Assembly: GCF_002506585.1 (NCBI RefSeq)
Contig: NZ_DAXW01000016.1
Location: 177,718-209,822 of the forward strand
Direction of reading: 5' to 3'
Source: Methanoculleus sp. UBA430
GTDB taxonomy: Archaea; Halobacteriota; Methanomicrobia; Methanomicrobiales; Methanoculleaceae
Length of the DNA stretch: 32,105 nucleotides
Both the position numbers and the translations under genes were made by a program. Positions 14,553-21,504 of the stretch are shown one piece after another. The notes beneath the pieces were generated by a model. That model was not told the origin of the DNA. It ran no database searches and saw only the letters and a list, made by a program, of their open reading frames with translations. Position 1 is the stretch's first letter; every line of letters begins with the position of its first letter.

Positions 14553-14641
14553 TGGGTTTATAACTTCTGCCCGCATTATAATTGATGTATCCGAAACATA
14601 ACCGGATATCAGATGCTGCCGCTGGATGCGGCGTGGAGTAA
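14553..14641 (+). promoter_or_regulatory. Promoter and structured leader of the CNNM/CorC gene
   Basis: Two TATA-like elements (GTTTATAAC at 14556-14564, CATTATAATT at 14574-14583) precede a leader with two small hairpins: TATCCG (14588-14593) / CGGATA (14603-14608) and GCCGC (14618-14622) / GCGGC (14628-14632). The second hairpin ends directly before GGAG and the ATG. The leader could affect translation; this is inference. Confidence 0.45.
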
Positions 14642-15910
14642 ATGGCAATCGTAGACCTTGCAACTATAGAGATCATACTACTTTTCATCAGTCTGTTTCT
14701 CTCGGGCTTCTTCTCCAGTTCGGAAGTCGCCCTTATATCGATAACCCGGGCAAAAGTACACGCACTCTTAAACCAGGGTCGGAAGGGAGCGAAAGCGCTC
14801 GATGCGCTGAAGCGGTCGACCGATAGGATAGAGCTCACCACCCTGATCGGGAATACCGTTGCGAACGTCGCCGTAGCGGTGCTCGCGACTGCGATCGCCA
14901 TCGGCACATACGGCAACGCCGGTATTGTCATGGCGTTCGGCGTCACGGTGCTCCTGATCCTGATGTTCGGCGAGATCGGGCCGAAGATGTACGCATCCCG
15001 GCACACCGAGGACCTCGCCCTCCGTGTCGCCCGGCCCATCCTCTACCTCTCGACGGTGCTCTACCCGGTGCTCTGGGTCTCGGATCGGATCAAGCAGCAG
15101 TTTGCCTTCAGGCCCGGCGTGGCCGAGCCGGTCGTCACCGAAGAGGAGATCAAGGAGTGGATCGACGTCGGTGAGGAGGAGGGGACGATCGAGGAGGAGG
15201 AGCGGGATATGCTCTACTCCGTGCTGCGCTTCGGCGATACGACGGTTCGCGAGGTGATGACGCCGCGTGTCGACGTCGTTATGATCGAGGATACGAGTTC
15301 GCTCGAGAACGCCCTCTCCGTCTTCAACGAGACGGGTTTTTCCCGGATTCCGGTCTACCATGAGCGAATCGACAACGTCATCGGGCTCCTGAACATCAAG
15401 GATCTCTTTGCGGCGGTCTTCCGCCAGCAGACGAGCGCGACGATCAGGGATCTGATGTACGAACCTTACTTTGTCCCCGAGAGCAAGAAGATCGACGAGC
15501 TTTTAAAGGAACTTCAGGTAAAGAAGCAGCACATGGCGGTCGTCCTCGATGAGTACGGGTCGTTTGCCGGGATCGTCACGGTCGAGGATATGCTCGAAGA
15601 ACTGGTCGGTGAGATCATGGACGAGTTCGACGAGGAGGAGCCTGAGGTGCAGCGGATCGAAGAAGGCGTCTACGTGGTCGACGCGCGGGCGTGGGTGGAA
15701 CACCTCAACGAGGACCTGGATCTCAACCTCCCGGTGATGGATTCGTACGAGAGCATCGGCGGTCTTGTTATCGACCGGTTGGGACATATTCCACGCCGCG
15801 GTGAGGTGGTCAAGATCGAGGAGAGCAACATCACGCTGGTGGTGATGCAGATGCGGGGTCGAAGAATTGTCAAAGTAAAGATGATCATCACGCCGGCGGA
15901 AGCAAGGTAA
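14642..15910 (+). CDS. CNNM/CorC-type membrane protein with CBS pair
   Basis: Residues 1-160 form a DUF21/CNNM transmembrane domain: helices at 9-33 (IEIILLFISLFLSGFFSSSEVALIS), 63-87, 96-116 (with FGEIGPK, the family's conserved acidic turn) and 130-147. Residues 200-320 are two CBS domains (VREVMTPRVDVVMI, IRDLMYEPYFVPESKKI). Residues 335-415 are a CorC_HlyC domain. Homologues are linked to magnesium or other divalent cation export; the older name is hemolysin C-like. Topology predicts the CBS and CorC parts in the cytoplasm. The gene is 21 bases before purN and may be co-transcribed with it. Confidence 0.9.
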   Translation: MAIVDLATIEIILLFISLFLSGFFSSSEVALISITRAKVHALLNQGRKGAKALDALKRSTDRIELTTLIGNTVANVAVAVLATAIAIGTYGNAGIVMAFGVTVLLILMFGEIGPKMYASRHTEDLALRVARPILYLSTVLYPVLWVSDRIKQQFAFRPGVAEPVVTEEEIKEWIDVGEEEGTIEEEERDMLYSVLRFGDTTVREVMTPRVDVVMIEDTSSLENALSVFNETGFSRIPVYHERIDNVIGLLNIKDLFAAVFRQQTSATIRDLMYEPYFVPESKKIDELLKELQVKKQHMAVVLDEYGSFAGIVTVEDMLEELVGEIMDEFDEEEPEVQRIEEGVYVVDARAWVEHLNEDLDLNLPVMDSYESIGGLVIDRLGHIPRRGEVVKIEESNITLVVMQMRGRRIVKVKMIITPAEAR

Positions 15911-15931
15911 GAGCCGGGGAGTTTGAGACGT

Positions 15932-16558
15932 ATGGATCCAGAAAGACCTGTTCACAAAAAACGGATTGCAGTGCTCGCCTCCGGCAGGGGGTCGAATTTT
16001 CAGGCAGTCATCGACGCCATCGCGGCCGGGGAGATCCCGGCGGTCTGCGTCGGCCTCATCACCGACAACCCCGGATCTCACGCGATCGAGCGGGCGAAAG
16101 CCGCCGGTATCCCGGCGGTAATCGTCGAGTATGCGCGCTTCCCGTCGAAGGCCGCCTACGAGGAGGCACTCCTTGCTGCGATGCGGGGCTGCCGCGCGGA
16201 CCTCTTTGTCCTCGCCGGCTACATGCGGATCCTCGGGAGCGGAATTGTCCACGCGTTCTCGGGCCGGATGATGAACATCCATCCGGCCCTGCTCCCGGCG
16301 TTTGCCGGGCTGCATGCGCAGCGGCAGGCGATCGAGTACGGGGTGAAGGTCGCGGGCTGCACCGTCCACCTCGTCGACGAGGGGACCGACACCGGCCCCA
16401 TCGTCATCCAGCGGTGCGTCCCGGTCCTCCCGGACGACGATGAATCTGCGCTCGCCGACCGGATCCTCGTCGAGGAGCACAAAGCCCTCCCGCTCGCCGT
16501 GAAACTCTTCTGTGAGGATCGCCTGGAGGTTGCTGGTCGGCGGGTGTGGGTCCGCTGA
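15932..16558 (+). CDS. purN: Phosphoribosylglycinamide formyltransferase
   Basis: PurN transfers a formyl group from 10-formyltetrahydrofolate (or an archaeal pterin) to GAR, the third step of purine synthesis. Catalytic residues align to N115, H117 (MNIHPALLP) and D153 (DEGTDTGPI). The N-terminal motif VLASGRGSNFQAVIDA is the phosphate-binding loop. At 208 residues from the ATG at 15932 it has the normal length; a TTG at 15923 is an alternative with no added conserved sequence. GGGGAG lies about 12 bases upstream. Presence of the folate-dependent PurN rather than formate-dependent PurT is the notable point here. Confidence 0.95.
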   Translation: MDPERPVHKKRIAVLASGRGSNFQAVIDAIAAGEIPAVCVGLITDNPGSHAIERAKAAGIPAVIVEYARFPSKAAYEEALLAAMRGCRADLFVLAGYMRILGSGIVHAFSGRMMNIHPALLPAFAGLHAQRQAIEYGVKVAGCTVHLVDEGTDTGPIVIQRCVPVLPDDDESALADRILVEEHKALPLAVKLFCEDRLEVAGRRVWVR

Positions 16559-16574
16559 ATCCGGGCATCAAACC

Positions 16575-16584
16575 CTTATATATC
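16575..16584 (+). promoter_or_regulatory. TATA box of the translation superoperon
   Basis: CTTATATATC is a strong TATA box about 55 bases before the rnp4 start. The predicted start of transcription near 16608 leaves a leader of about 25 bases. It heads the 19-gene same-strand run that follows. Confidence 0.75.
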
Positions 16585-16633
16585 CTCGCGCCTCCAACCT
16601 CAAAAGCCACCACTCGATAGAACGGATCGCACC

Positions 16634-16951
16634 ATGGCAGATGTTACACGAAAATCCGGCTCCCGAAGACTTGCCCGCGAGAGGATCGCTATCCTCTTTA
16701 CGCGGGCTGCAGAGTTCTACCCGGAAAACCCCGCCTGGAGCAACCGGTGCGTGGAACTGGCCCGAAAGATCGGGATGCGCCACCGGGTGCGGATAGAACG
16801 GCCGCTGAAACGCCGGTTCTGCCGTCGGTGCAGTGCCTACCTGGTCCCGGGATCGAACGCCCGGGTCAGGATCCACCGGGGCCGCGTGATCGTCACCTGC
16901 CTTACCTGCGGACACCGATCACGGTATCCGGTCGGGAGGCCTCAAGTATGA
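16634..16951 (+). CDS. rnp4: RNase P protein component Rnp4 (Rpp21)
   Basis: Rpp21 pairs with Rpp29 to support RNase P cleavage of pre-tRNA 5' leaders. The 105-residue product has two N-terminal helices (LARERIAILFTRAAEFYPENP, YVELARKI-type) and a zinc ribbon with C63, C66, C89 and C92 (CRRC and CLTC), matching the family. The next gene begins inside its stop codon (ATGA overlap at 16948). It is the first gene of the superoperon. Confidence 0.93.
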   Translation: MADVTRKSGSRRLARERIAILFTRAAEFYPENPAWSNRCVELARKIGMRHRVRIERPLKRRFCRRCSAYLVPGSNARVRIHRGRVIVTCLTCGHRSRYPVGRPQV

Positions 16952-17208
16952 GCAGAGAATCGTTTCAGGATCTCAAGCCCACCATATGGGTGGGAAAGCG
17001 TGGTATTACGAATGTCATGATCGACGAGATCCGGCGCCAGTTAAAAGATCGCAAGACTGTCAAGGTCAGGTGGCTCCGGAACACCGAAGTCGATCCTGAG
17101 GAGATAGCAGCATCGGCCGGTGCGGTTCTCCTCGAAGTCCGGGGGCGGACACTCGTTCTCGCGGAGCGGCGGAGTCGCTCCACCGGACGGGATTCTCGAA
17201 ATATATAA
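16948..17208 (+). CDS. YhbY-family (CRM domain) RNA-binding protein
   Basis: The 86-residue product is a minimal CRM domain: LKPTIWVGKRGITNVMIDEIRRQLKDRKTVKVR. The GKRG loop is the usual GxxG RNA-contact motif. Bacterial YhbY assists 50S assembly; a ribosome or RNase P role is inferred for archaea. It overlaps rnp4 by four bases and its final codons carry the promoter for the next gene. The C-terminal tail is serine- and arginine-rich. Confidence 0.88.
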   Translation: MSRESFQDLKPTIWVGKRGITNVMIDEIRRQLKDRKTVKVRWLRNTEVDPEEIAASAGAVLLEVRGRTLVLAERRSRSTGRDSRNI

Positions 17209-17210
17209 AA
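17199..17210 (+). promoter_or_regulatory. Internal TATA box over the YhbY stop codon
   Basis: AAATATATAAAA covers the stop codon of the YhbY-type gene and lies about 55 bases before rps19e, a strong internal promoter that could boost ribosomal protein expression over RNase P. Confidence 0.65.
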
Positions 17211-17259
17211 CATCCCCGGACGAATATGTAAAGACTGTTAGCGATAGTGAGGTTCATCT

Positions 17260-17709
17260 ATGACGACTGTATACGACATCCCTGCCGATATCTTCATCCG
17301 GCAGGTGGCAGAAGAACTCAAGAAAAACCCGCAGATTCAGCCCCCCGATTGGGCCGCTTTTGCGAAGACGGGGGTACACAAAGAGATGCCTCCCGAGAAC
17401 GAAGACTGGTGGTATGTGCGTACGGCGTCGGTTTTCCGGCGTGTCTACACCGACGGGCCGGTTGGGACCCAGAGAATGCGCTCGATCTACGGCGGCAAGC
17501 GTAACCGGGGCCCGGCCCCATCGCAGTTCCGGCGGGGAAGCGGTTCGGTCATCAGAAAGATTCTTCAGCAGCTTGAAGCGGCCGGATTCGTCTCCCACGG
17601 GAGTGCAGGACGTACAGTCACCGCAGCAGGCAGATCGTTCCTCGACAACGCCGCAAACGGTCTGAAGGCCCAGGTTGTCGAGGGTTCGCCGGGCCTTGCG
17701 AAGTACTGA
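17260..17709 (+). CDS. rps19e: Ribosomal protein S19e
   Basis: S19e is an archaeal/eukaryotic small-subunit protein needed for late 30S/40S maturation. The 149-residue product has the hallmarks VYDIPADIFIRQVAEELKKN, PPDWAAFAKTGVHKEMPP, WWYVRTASVFRRVYTDGPVG and GAPSQFRRGSGSVIRKILQQLE-like helix motifs of the winged-helix fold. GAGGTTC lies some ten bases before the ATG. It precedes a PDCD5-family gene, as in many archaea. Confidence 0.97.
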   Translation: MTTVYDIPADIFIRQVAEELKKNPQIQPPDWAAFAKTGVHKEMPPENEDWWYVRTASVFRRVYTDGPVGTQRMRSIYGGKRNRGPAPSQFRRGSGSVIRKILQQLEAAGFVSHGSAGRTVTAAGRSFLDNAANGLKAQVVEGSPGLAKY

Positions 17710-17727
17710 TCCCCGGAGGTATGACTG

Positions 17728-18066
17728 ATGGTAGATGACGAACTCGCGGAACTCCGCCGCCGGAAGATGCAGCAGATGCAACGGCAGGCGATGGATCAGC
17801 AGACGATGGAAGACGAGGCGGAACGCCAGCGGCAGCTCGACTCACAGATCCGTGTCGCACTCATGGAGATCCTTGAACCTGAAGCGAGGGAGAGGCTGAA
17901 TACCATCAAGTTGACCCGGCCGGAGTTTGCAAAAGCGGTCGAGCAGCAACTGGTGATGCTGGCCCAGAGCGGCAGAGTCCGGCAACGGATCACTGACGAT
18001 CAGTTAAAAGGCCTGCTTGCCCAGTTGACCCCATCTAAGAAAGAGTTCAGGATCACGCGGAAGTAA
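17728..18066 (+). CDS. PDCD5-family DNA-binding protein
   Basis: The 112-residue protein matches archaeal PDCD5/MTH1615-like members: an N-terminal charged helix (DDELAELRRRKMQQMQRQAM), ALMEILEPEARERLNTIKLTRPEFAKAVEQQLVMLAQSG and the C-terminal TDDQLKGLLAQLTPSKKEFRI. The family forms a triple-helix bundle and is reported to bind DNA; its cellular role is uncertain and translation-linked positions are usual. GGAGGT (17715-17720) is seven bases before the chosen ATG; an ATG at 17721 is out of frame. One base overlaps the next gene. Confidence 0.94.
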   Translation: MVDDELAELRRRKMQQMQRQAMDQQTMEDEAERQRQLDSQIRVALMEILEPEARERLNTIKLTRPEFAKAVEQQLVMLAQSGRVRQRITDDQLKGLLAQLTPSKKEFRITRK

Positions 18067-18656
18067 TGAAAGCAGGTGTGCTCTTCTCGGGAGGAAAAGA
18101 CAGCGCGCTCGCGGCGCTCATGCTTGCGCGCGACTACGGCGTGGAACTGAATACCTGTGTATTCGATCCCGACCGTGACGTCCCCGCGGTGCGGGCGGCA
18201 GCGGCCGCTCTCTCCCTCCCTTTCAAGAGAAGGGTGCTCGGGCAAGACCTCCTCGAGGAGGCTGTCGACCTGCTTCTCTCGTGCGGTTACCCGAACGATG
18301 CGATAACGATGATTCACCGGAGAGCGGTCGAGACCCTCCTCGCTGAGTATTCGGTGGTCGCCGACGGCACCCGCCGGGAAGACCGGGTCCCCCGGCTCGA
18401 GCGGTCCGAGGTGCAGCACCTGGAGATGACCACCGGCTGCTCCTACGTTCGGCCGCTCCTTGGCTACGGAAAACCCGAGGTCGAACGCCTCGCAGGAAGA
18501 CTGCTCGTGGTACGATACGGGGAGACCGGAAGCATCGGGAACGGTGACTACGAAGAGGAGCTCCGTTGCGCGGTTCGCGCCCGTGGTATCGATCCGGCGT
18601 TGTTCTTCCCCTCCGGCCACCTGCAGTCGCTGGTGGTCGGCAAGAGGGAGACCTGA
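18066..18656 (+). CDS. PP-loop ATPase of unknown substrate
   Basis: SGGKDS at residues 8-13 is the PP-loop pyrophosphatase signature used by adenylating enzymes such as tRNA thiolases and asparagine synthetases. The rest (HRRAVETLLAEYSVVADGTRREDRVPRL, YVRPLLGYGKPEVERLA) fits the archaeal alpha-type PP-loop group sometimes described as a predicted tRNA-modification subunit. There is no CxxC pair of the TtcA/Ncs6 kind, so sulfur carriage is not evident. The start ATG shares one base with the stop of the PDCD5-type gene. The gene sits between PDCD5 and L39e, which argues for a tRNA or ribosome role, but the substrate is unknown. Confidence 0.85.
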   Translation: MKAGVLFSGGKDSALAALMLARDYGVELNTCVFDPDRDVPAVRAAAAALSLPFKRRVLGQDLLEEAVDLLLSCGYPNDAITMIHRRAVETLLAEYSVVADGTRREDRVPRLERSEVQHLEMTTGCSYVRPLLGYGKPEVERLAGRLLVVRYGETGSIGNGDYEEELRCAVRARGIDPALFFPSGHLQSLVVGKRET

Positions 18657-18676
18657 AGTATGCGAGAGTGAGAGTT

Positions 18677-18829
18677 ATGAGCAAGTTGATGAAAGGCCGG
18701 AAGATCCGGCTGGCAAAGGCATGCGAGCAGAACCGCCGCGTGCCGGCATGGGTGATGATCAGGACCAACCGTGCAGTTGCGTCGCATCCGAAGCGGCGCA
18801 ACTGGAGACGGAGTTCCCTGAAGGTGTAA
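18677..18829 (+). CDS. rpl39e: Ribosomal protein L39e
   Basis: At 50 residues this is the shortest large-subunit protein. The sequence is basic and has the invariant RRVPAWVMIRTN and the RNWRRSSLKV ending. L39e lines the peptide exit tunnel. The start is the ATG at 18677, after GAGAGTGAGAG-type purine-rich sequence; a longer frame upstream lies in the PP-loop gene. Confidence 0.97.
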   Translation: MSKLMKGRKIRLAKACEQNRRVPAWVMIRTNRAVASHPKRRNWRRSSLKV

Positions 18830-18833
18830 GGTT

Positions 18834-19097
18834 ATGGCAGAGGCATTGAAAGAACATATCTATATCATCCCGCTCCGCGATGTGAAGCGCGCGCCCCGGT
18901 GGAAGAGGGGCAACACCGCTGTCAAGGATATCCGGGCGTTCCTCGAACGACACATGAAGAGCGAGGATGTCAAGCTGGATAAGAGCATCAACGAGAAGGT
19001 CTGGGAGAACGGCAGTTCTAAGCCCCCGAGAAAGATTCGCGTCCGTGCGATGAAGTTCGAGGACGGGCAGGTCCAGGCCGAGCTCGCCGAGGAGTGA
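18834..19097 (+). CDS. rpl31e: Ribosomal protein L31e
   Basis: The 87-residue protein has the family features IYIIPLRDVKRAPRWKRGNTAVKDIRAFLERHMK and VWENGSSKPPRKIRVRAMK. L31e sits near the exit tunnel and contacts nascent chain factors such as SRP. It starts four bases after the L39e stop, with GGTGTAAGG before the ATG. Confidence 0.97.
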   Translation: MAEALKEHIYIIPLRDVKRAPRWKRGNTAVKDIRAFLERHMKSEDVKLDKSINEKVWENGSSKPPRKIRVRAMKFEDGQVQAELAEE

Positions 19098-19098
19098 A

Positions 19099-19761
19099 AT
19101 GACAGGGACGATCGATCTAACCGGCGATCCGAACATCGGTATCTACACCCGCGTCTTTGAAGACATAGCGGTTGTGTACCCCGGGGCTCCCCGGGAGTTC
19201 ACCGAGGCCCTCGAACGAGAACTCGAGGTCGAGATCGTGAACACCCTCATCCAGGGAAGCAACATCATCGGCTCGCTCGTTGCGGGAAACAGCCAGGGCC
19301 TGGTCGTCAGTGATCTTGCCACCGCTGAGGAAGTGGCGGCCCTCGAGGAGTACCGTGAGGTATTCCTGCTTGGAGGGTCTATGAACGCGGCGGGCAACGT
19401 GATTCTCGCCAACGACTATGTTGCCGCCGTCCATCCCGATATGGAGATCGATGTCGCCGAAGAGATCGGGTCGTTCCTCTCTGTGCCGATAGTCCGGCTC
19501 TCGCTTGGAGGCATCAAAACCGTCGGCATGGCCGGGTATGCGACGAACAAGGGTCTCCTCGTCCACCCGAGAGCCAATGATACGGAGATTGCCGCCCTTG
19601 AACGGGTCGTCGACCTTCCTATCGGCCTCGGTTCGGTCAACATGGGGAGCGGCCTCGTGGGCACCGGGCTCCTTGCCAACAGCAAGGGGTACATCGCGGG
19701 TTCCGCTACGAGCGGGTTTGAACTGGGACGAATTGAAGAAGTCTTTGGATTTTTGGAGTGA
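19099..19761 (+). CDS. Translation initiation factor aIF6
   Basis: aIF6 binds the large subunit (uL14 face) and blocks premature joining with the small subunit. The 220-residue protein is a five-fold pentein propeller; repeats such as NIIGSLVAGNSQGLVVSDLAT, LGGIKTVGMAGYATNKGLLVHP and GLVGTGLLANSKGYIAGS mark it. GGAGTGA precedes the ATG directly and includes the stop of L31e. Confidence 0.96.
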   Translation: MTGTIDLTGDPNIGIYTRVFEDIAVVYPGAPREFTEALERELEVEIVNTLIQGSNIIGSLVAGNSQGLVVSDLATAEEVAALEEYREVFLLGGSMNAAGNVILANDYVAAVHPDMEIDVAEEIGSFLSVPIVRLSLGGIKTVGMAGYATNKGLLVHPRANDTEIAALERVVDLPIGLGSVNMGSGLVGTGLLANSKGYIAGSATSGFELGRIEEVFGFLE

Positions 19762-19764
19762 GTT

Positions 19765-19956
19765 ATGGAGAACCAGACGTTTGAAGTTGTGGGTGCGTGT
19801 AAGATCAACAACGAGTGGAAACCGTACCGAAAGGTCATCGGGGCCCCGAACGAGAATCAGGCTAAAGAAAGGATTCTCACTGATATCGGGAGCAAACACC
19901 GCCTGAAGAGAAGTTATATCACCATCGAGTCGGTTAACGTAGTAGCTGGTGAATGA
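19765..19956 (+). CDS. rplX: Ribosomal protein L18Ae/LX
   Basis: The 63-residue protein is the short archaeal LX form (one half of eukaryotic L18A). Its shape FEVVGACKINNEWKPYRKVIGAPNENQAKERILTDIGSKHRLKRSYI matches the family. GGAGTGA at 19755-19761 lies just before the ATG. aIF6, LX and prefoldin alpha follow in the usual archaeal order. Confidence 0.94.
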   Translation: MENQTFEVVGACKINNEWKPYRKVIGAPNENQAKERILTDIGSKHRLKRSYITIESVNVVAGE

Positions 19957-19957
19957 C

Positions 19958-20404
19958 GTGGACCAGGCAGATCCTCGGGAGATACAGACCCTCCAGATGT
20001 ACTTAAACGAGTACGGGCAGCAGATAGAGATCCTGACGCAACAACTCGGGATGATCGAGCAGCAGCGCCTTGAGGCTGCCGCCGCCACCGAGACCCTCCG
20101 GGCTATCCCGGAGAGCAAGGACGGTATTGTTCTTCTCCCTGTCGGAGGCGGGGCGCTTCTCCGGGTGAAGGTGCTCGATGCCGGGCACGTCCTGGTGAAC
20201 ATTGGGGCCGATGTCTCTGTCGAGCGGGCCACTGCGGATGCGGTGGAGTATCTCGAGGATCGGATGACTGAACTTGAGGCGCTGGGGAAGAAAGTCGCAG
20301 GTTCGGTCGAGCAGTTGCAGGGGCAGGCAACGGAGATCTCCCGGCGCCTCGAGGCGGCCTACCGGGGGACCCGGCAGGCGCAGGCAGGCCAGGGCGGAAG
20401 TTGA
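19958..20404 (+). CDS. pfdA: Prefoldin alpha subunit
   Basis: Prefoldin is a hexameric chaperone (two alpha, four beta) that carries unfolded proteins to the thermosome. The protein has an N-terminal coiled-coil helix (DPREIQTLQMYLNEYGQQIEILTQQLGMIEQQRLE), the central strands KDGIVLLPVGGGALLRVKVLDAGHVLVNIG and a second C-terminal helix (EYLEDRMTELEALGKKVAG). No ATG is available. The GTG at 19958 is preferred because GGTGA (19948-19952) sits five bases upstream; a GTG at 19949 would add three residues but lacks such a site. It begins right after the LX stop. Confidence 0.93.
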   Translation: MDQADPREIQTLQMYLNEYGQQIEILTQQLGMIEQQRLEAAAATETLRAIPESKDGIVLLPVGGGALLRVKVLDAGHVLVNIGADVSVERATADAVEYLEDRMTELEALGKKVAGSVEQLQGQATEISRRLEAAYRGTRQAQAGQGGS

Positions 20405-20406
20405 TA

Positions 20407-21504
20407 ATGTTTGATTCCTTAAAGAAAAAACTTCAGAATATCAGGACCAAATTCACCTCGAATATCGAGGAGGCTGCCGGAACCGAACCAGGGACGCCGG
20501 TTGCTGAAGAATTTGAGGACGTTCTGGCTGCAGAGCCCGTCTCCGAGCCCTCCCCCCCTGTCCCGTACGAACCCCCGGTCTCCGAGGAAGCAACCCCGGA
20601 GGAGCGGGAGAAACCTACGTTTTTCAACAGGTTAAAGGTCCTTGTCCGGGAGCGGGAGGTCCTTCTCCAGGAGAAGGATGTCGAGGAGCCACTCTTCGAA
20701 CTTGAGATGGTCCTGCTCGAGAACGACGTCGCGCTCCCGGTCACGGACGAGATCATCGCCCGTATGAGGAGCGACCTCGTGGGCCAGCACCGGAAGATCG
20801 GCTCCTCGGTCGATGACCTGGTCACCTCCACCCTGCGCTCTGCGCTCTGCGGGGTGCTCGGCGAGGGCCTCGACCTCTCGCGCTACATCCGGGAGCATGA
20901 GCGGCCCGTGAAGATCCTCTTCACCGGCGTGAACGGGACCGGGAAGACGACGACGGTCGCGAAGGTCGGCCATTACCTCCAGAAAAACGGCTTTACGGTC
21001 GTGATCGGCGCAGGAGACACCTTCCGTGCGGGGGCGATCGAGCAGATAAGGACTCATGCCGACCGTCTCGGGATCAAGACGATCCAGCACCAGGCGGGCG
21101 CAGATCCTTCGGCGGTCCTCTTCGACGCTGTCCAGTACGCAAAGGCGCACGATATCGATGTCGTCCTCGCCGATACGGCCGGCCGGTTCCACAACCGGGC
21201 GAACCTCATGAACCAGCTCGAGAAGATACGGCGGGTCATGAAGCCCGACCTCGTCGTCTACGTCGACGAGGCGGTTGCAGGGAACGACGCGGTCATCCGG
21301 GCCGACGAGTTCAACAAGGCGGTCGGCACCGATGCGGTCGTCCTGACGAAGGCGGACATGGATCCGAAGGGGGGTGCGGCCATATCGGTTGCGCACACCG
21401 TCGGAAAACCGATCCTCTTCCTCGGGACCGGCCAGGGCTACGACGACATCATGCCGTTCTCGCCCCGCGTCATAGTCGACGAACTCCTGGGGGATGAGGC
21501 CTGA
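20407..21504 (+). CDS. ftsY: Signal recognition particle receptor FtsY
   Basis: FtsY is the membrane-associated SRP receptor GTPase. Residues 1-70 are an acidic, proline-rich A-domain of low complexity; the N domain follows at about 72-160, and the G domain has G1 GVNGTGKTTT (174-183), DTFRAGA, G3 DTAGR and G4 TKAD, with the closing GTGQGYDDIMPF motif. The ATG at 20407 begins the basic amphipathic MFDSLKKKLQ helix; a TTG at 20401 overlaps the prefoldin stop and is less likely. It overlaps the start of srp54 by one base. Confidence 0.97.
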   Translation: MFDSLKKKLQNIRTKFTSNIEEAAGTEPGTPVAEEFEDVLAAEPVSEPSPPVPYEPPVSEEATPEEREKPTFFNRLKVLVREREVLLQEKDVEEPLFELEMVLLENDVALPVTDEIIARMRSDLVGQHRKIGSSVDDLVTSTLRSALCGVLGEGLDLSRYIREHERPVKILFTGVNGTGKTTTVAKVGHYLQKNGFTVVIGAGDTFRAGAIEQIRTHADRLGIKTIQHQAGADPSAVLFDAVQYAKAHDIDVVLADTAGRFHNRANLMNQLEKIRRVMKPDLVVYVDEAVAGNDAVIRADEFNKAVGTDAVVLTKADMDPKGGAAISVAHTVGKPILFLGTGQGYDDIMPFSPRVIVDELLGDEA

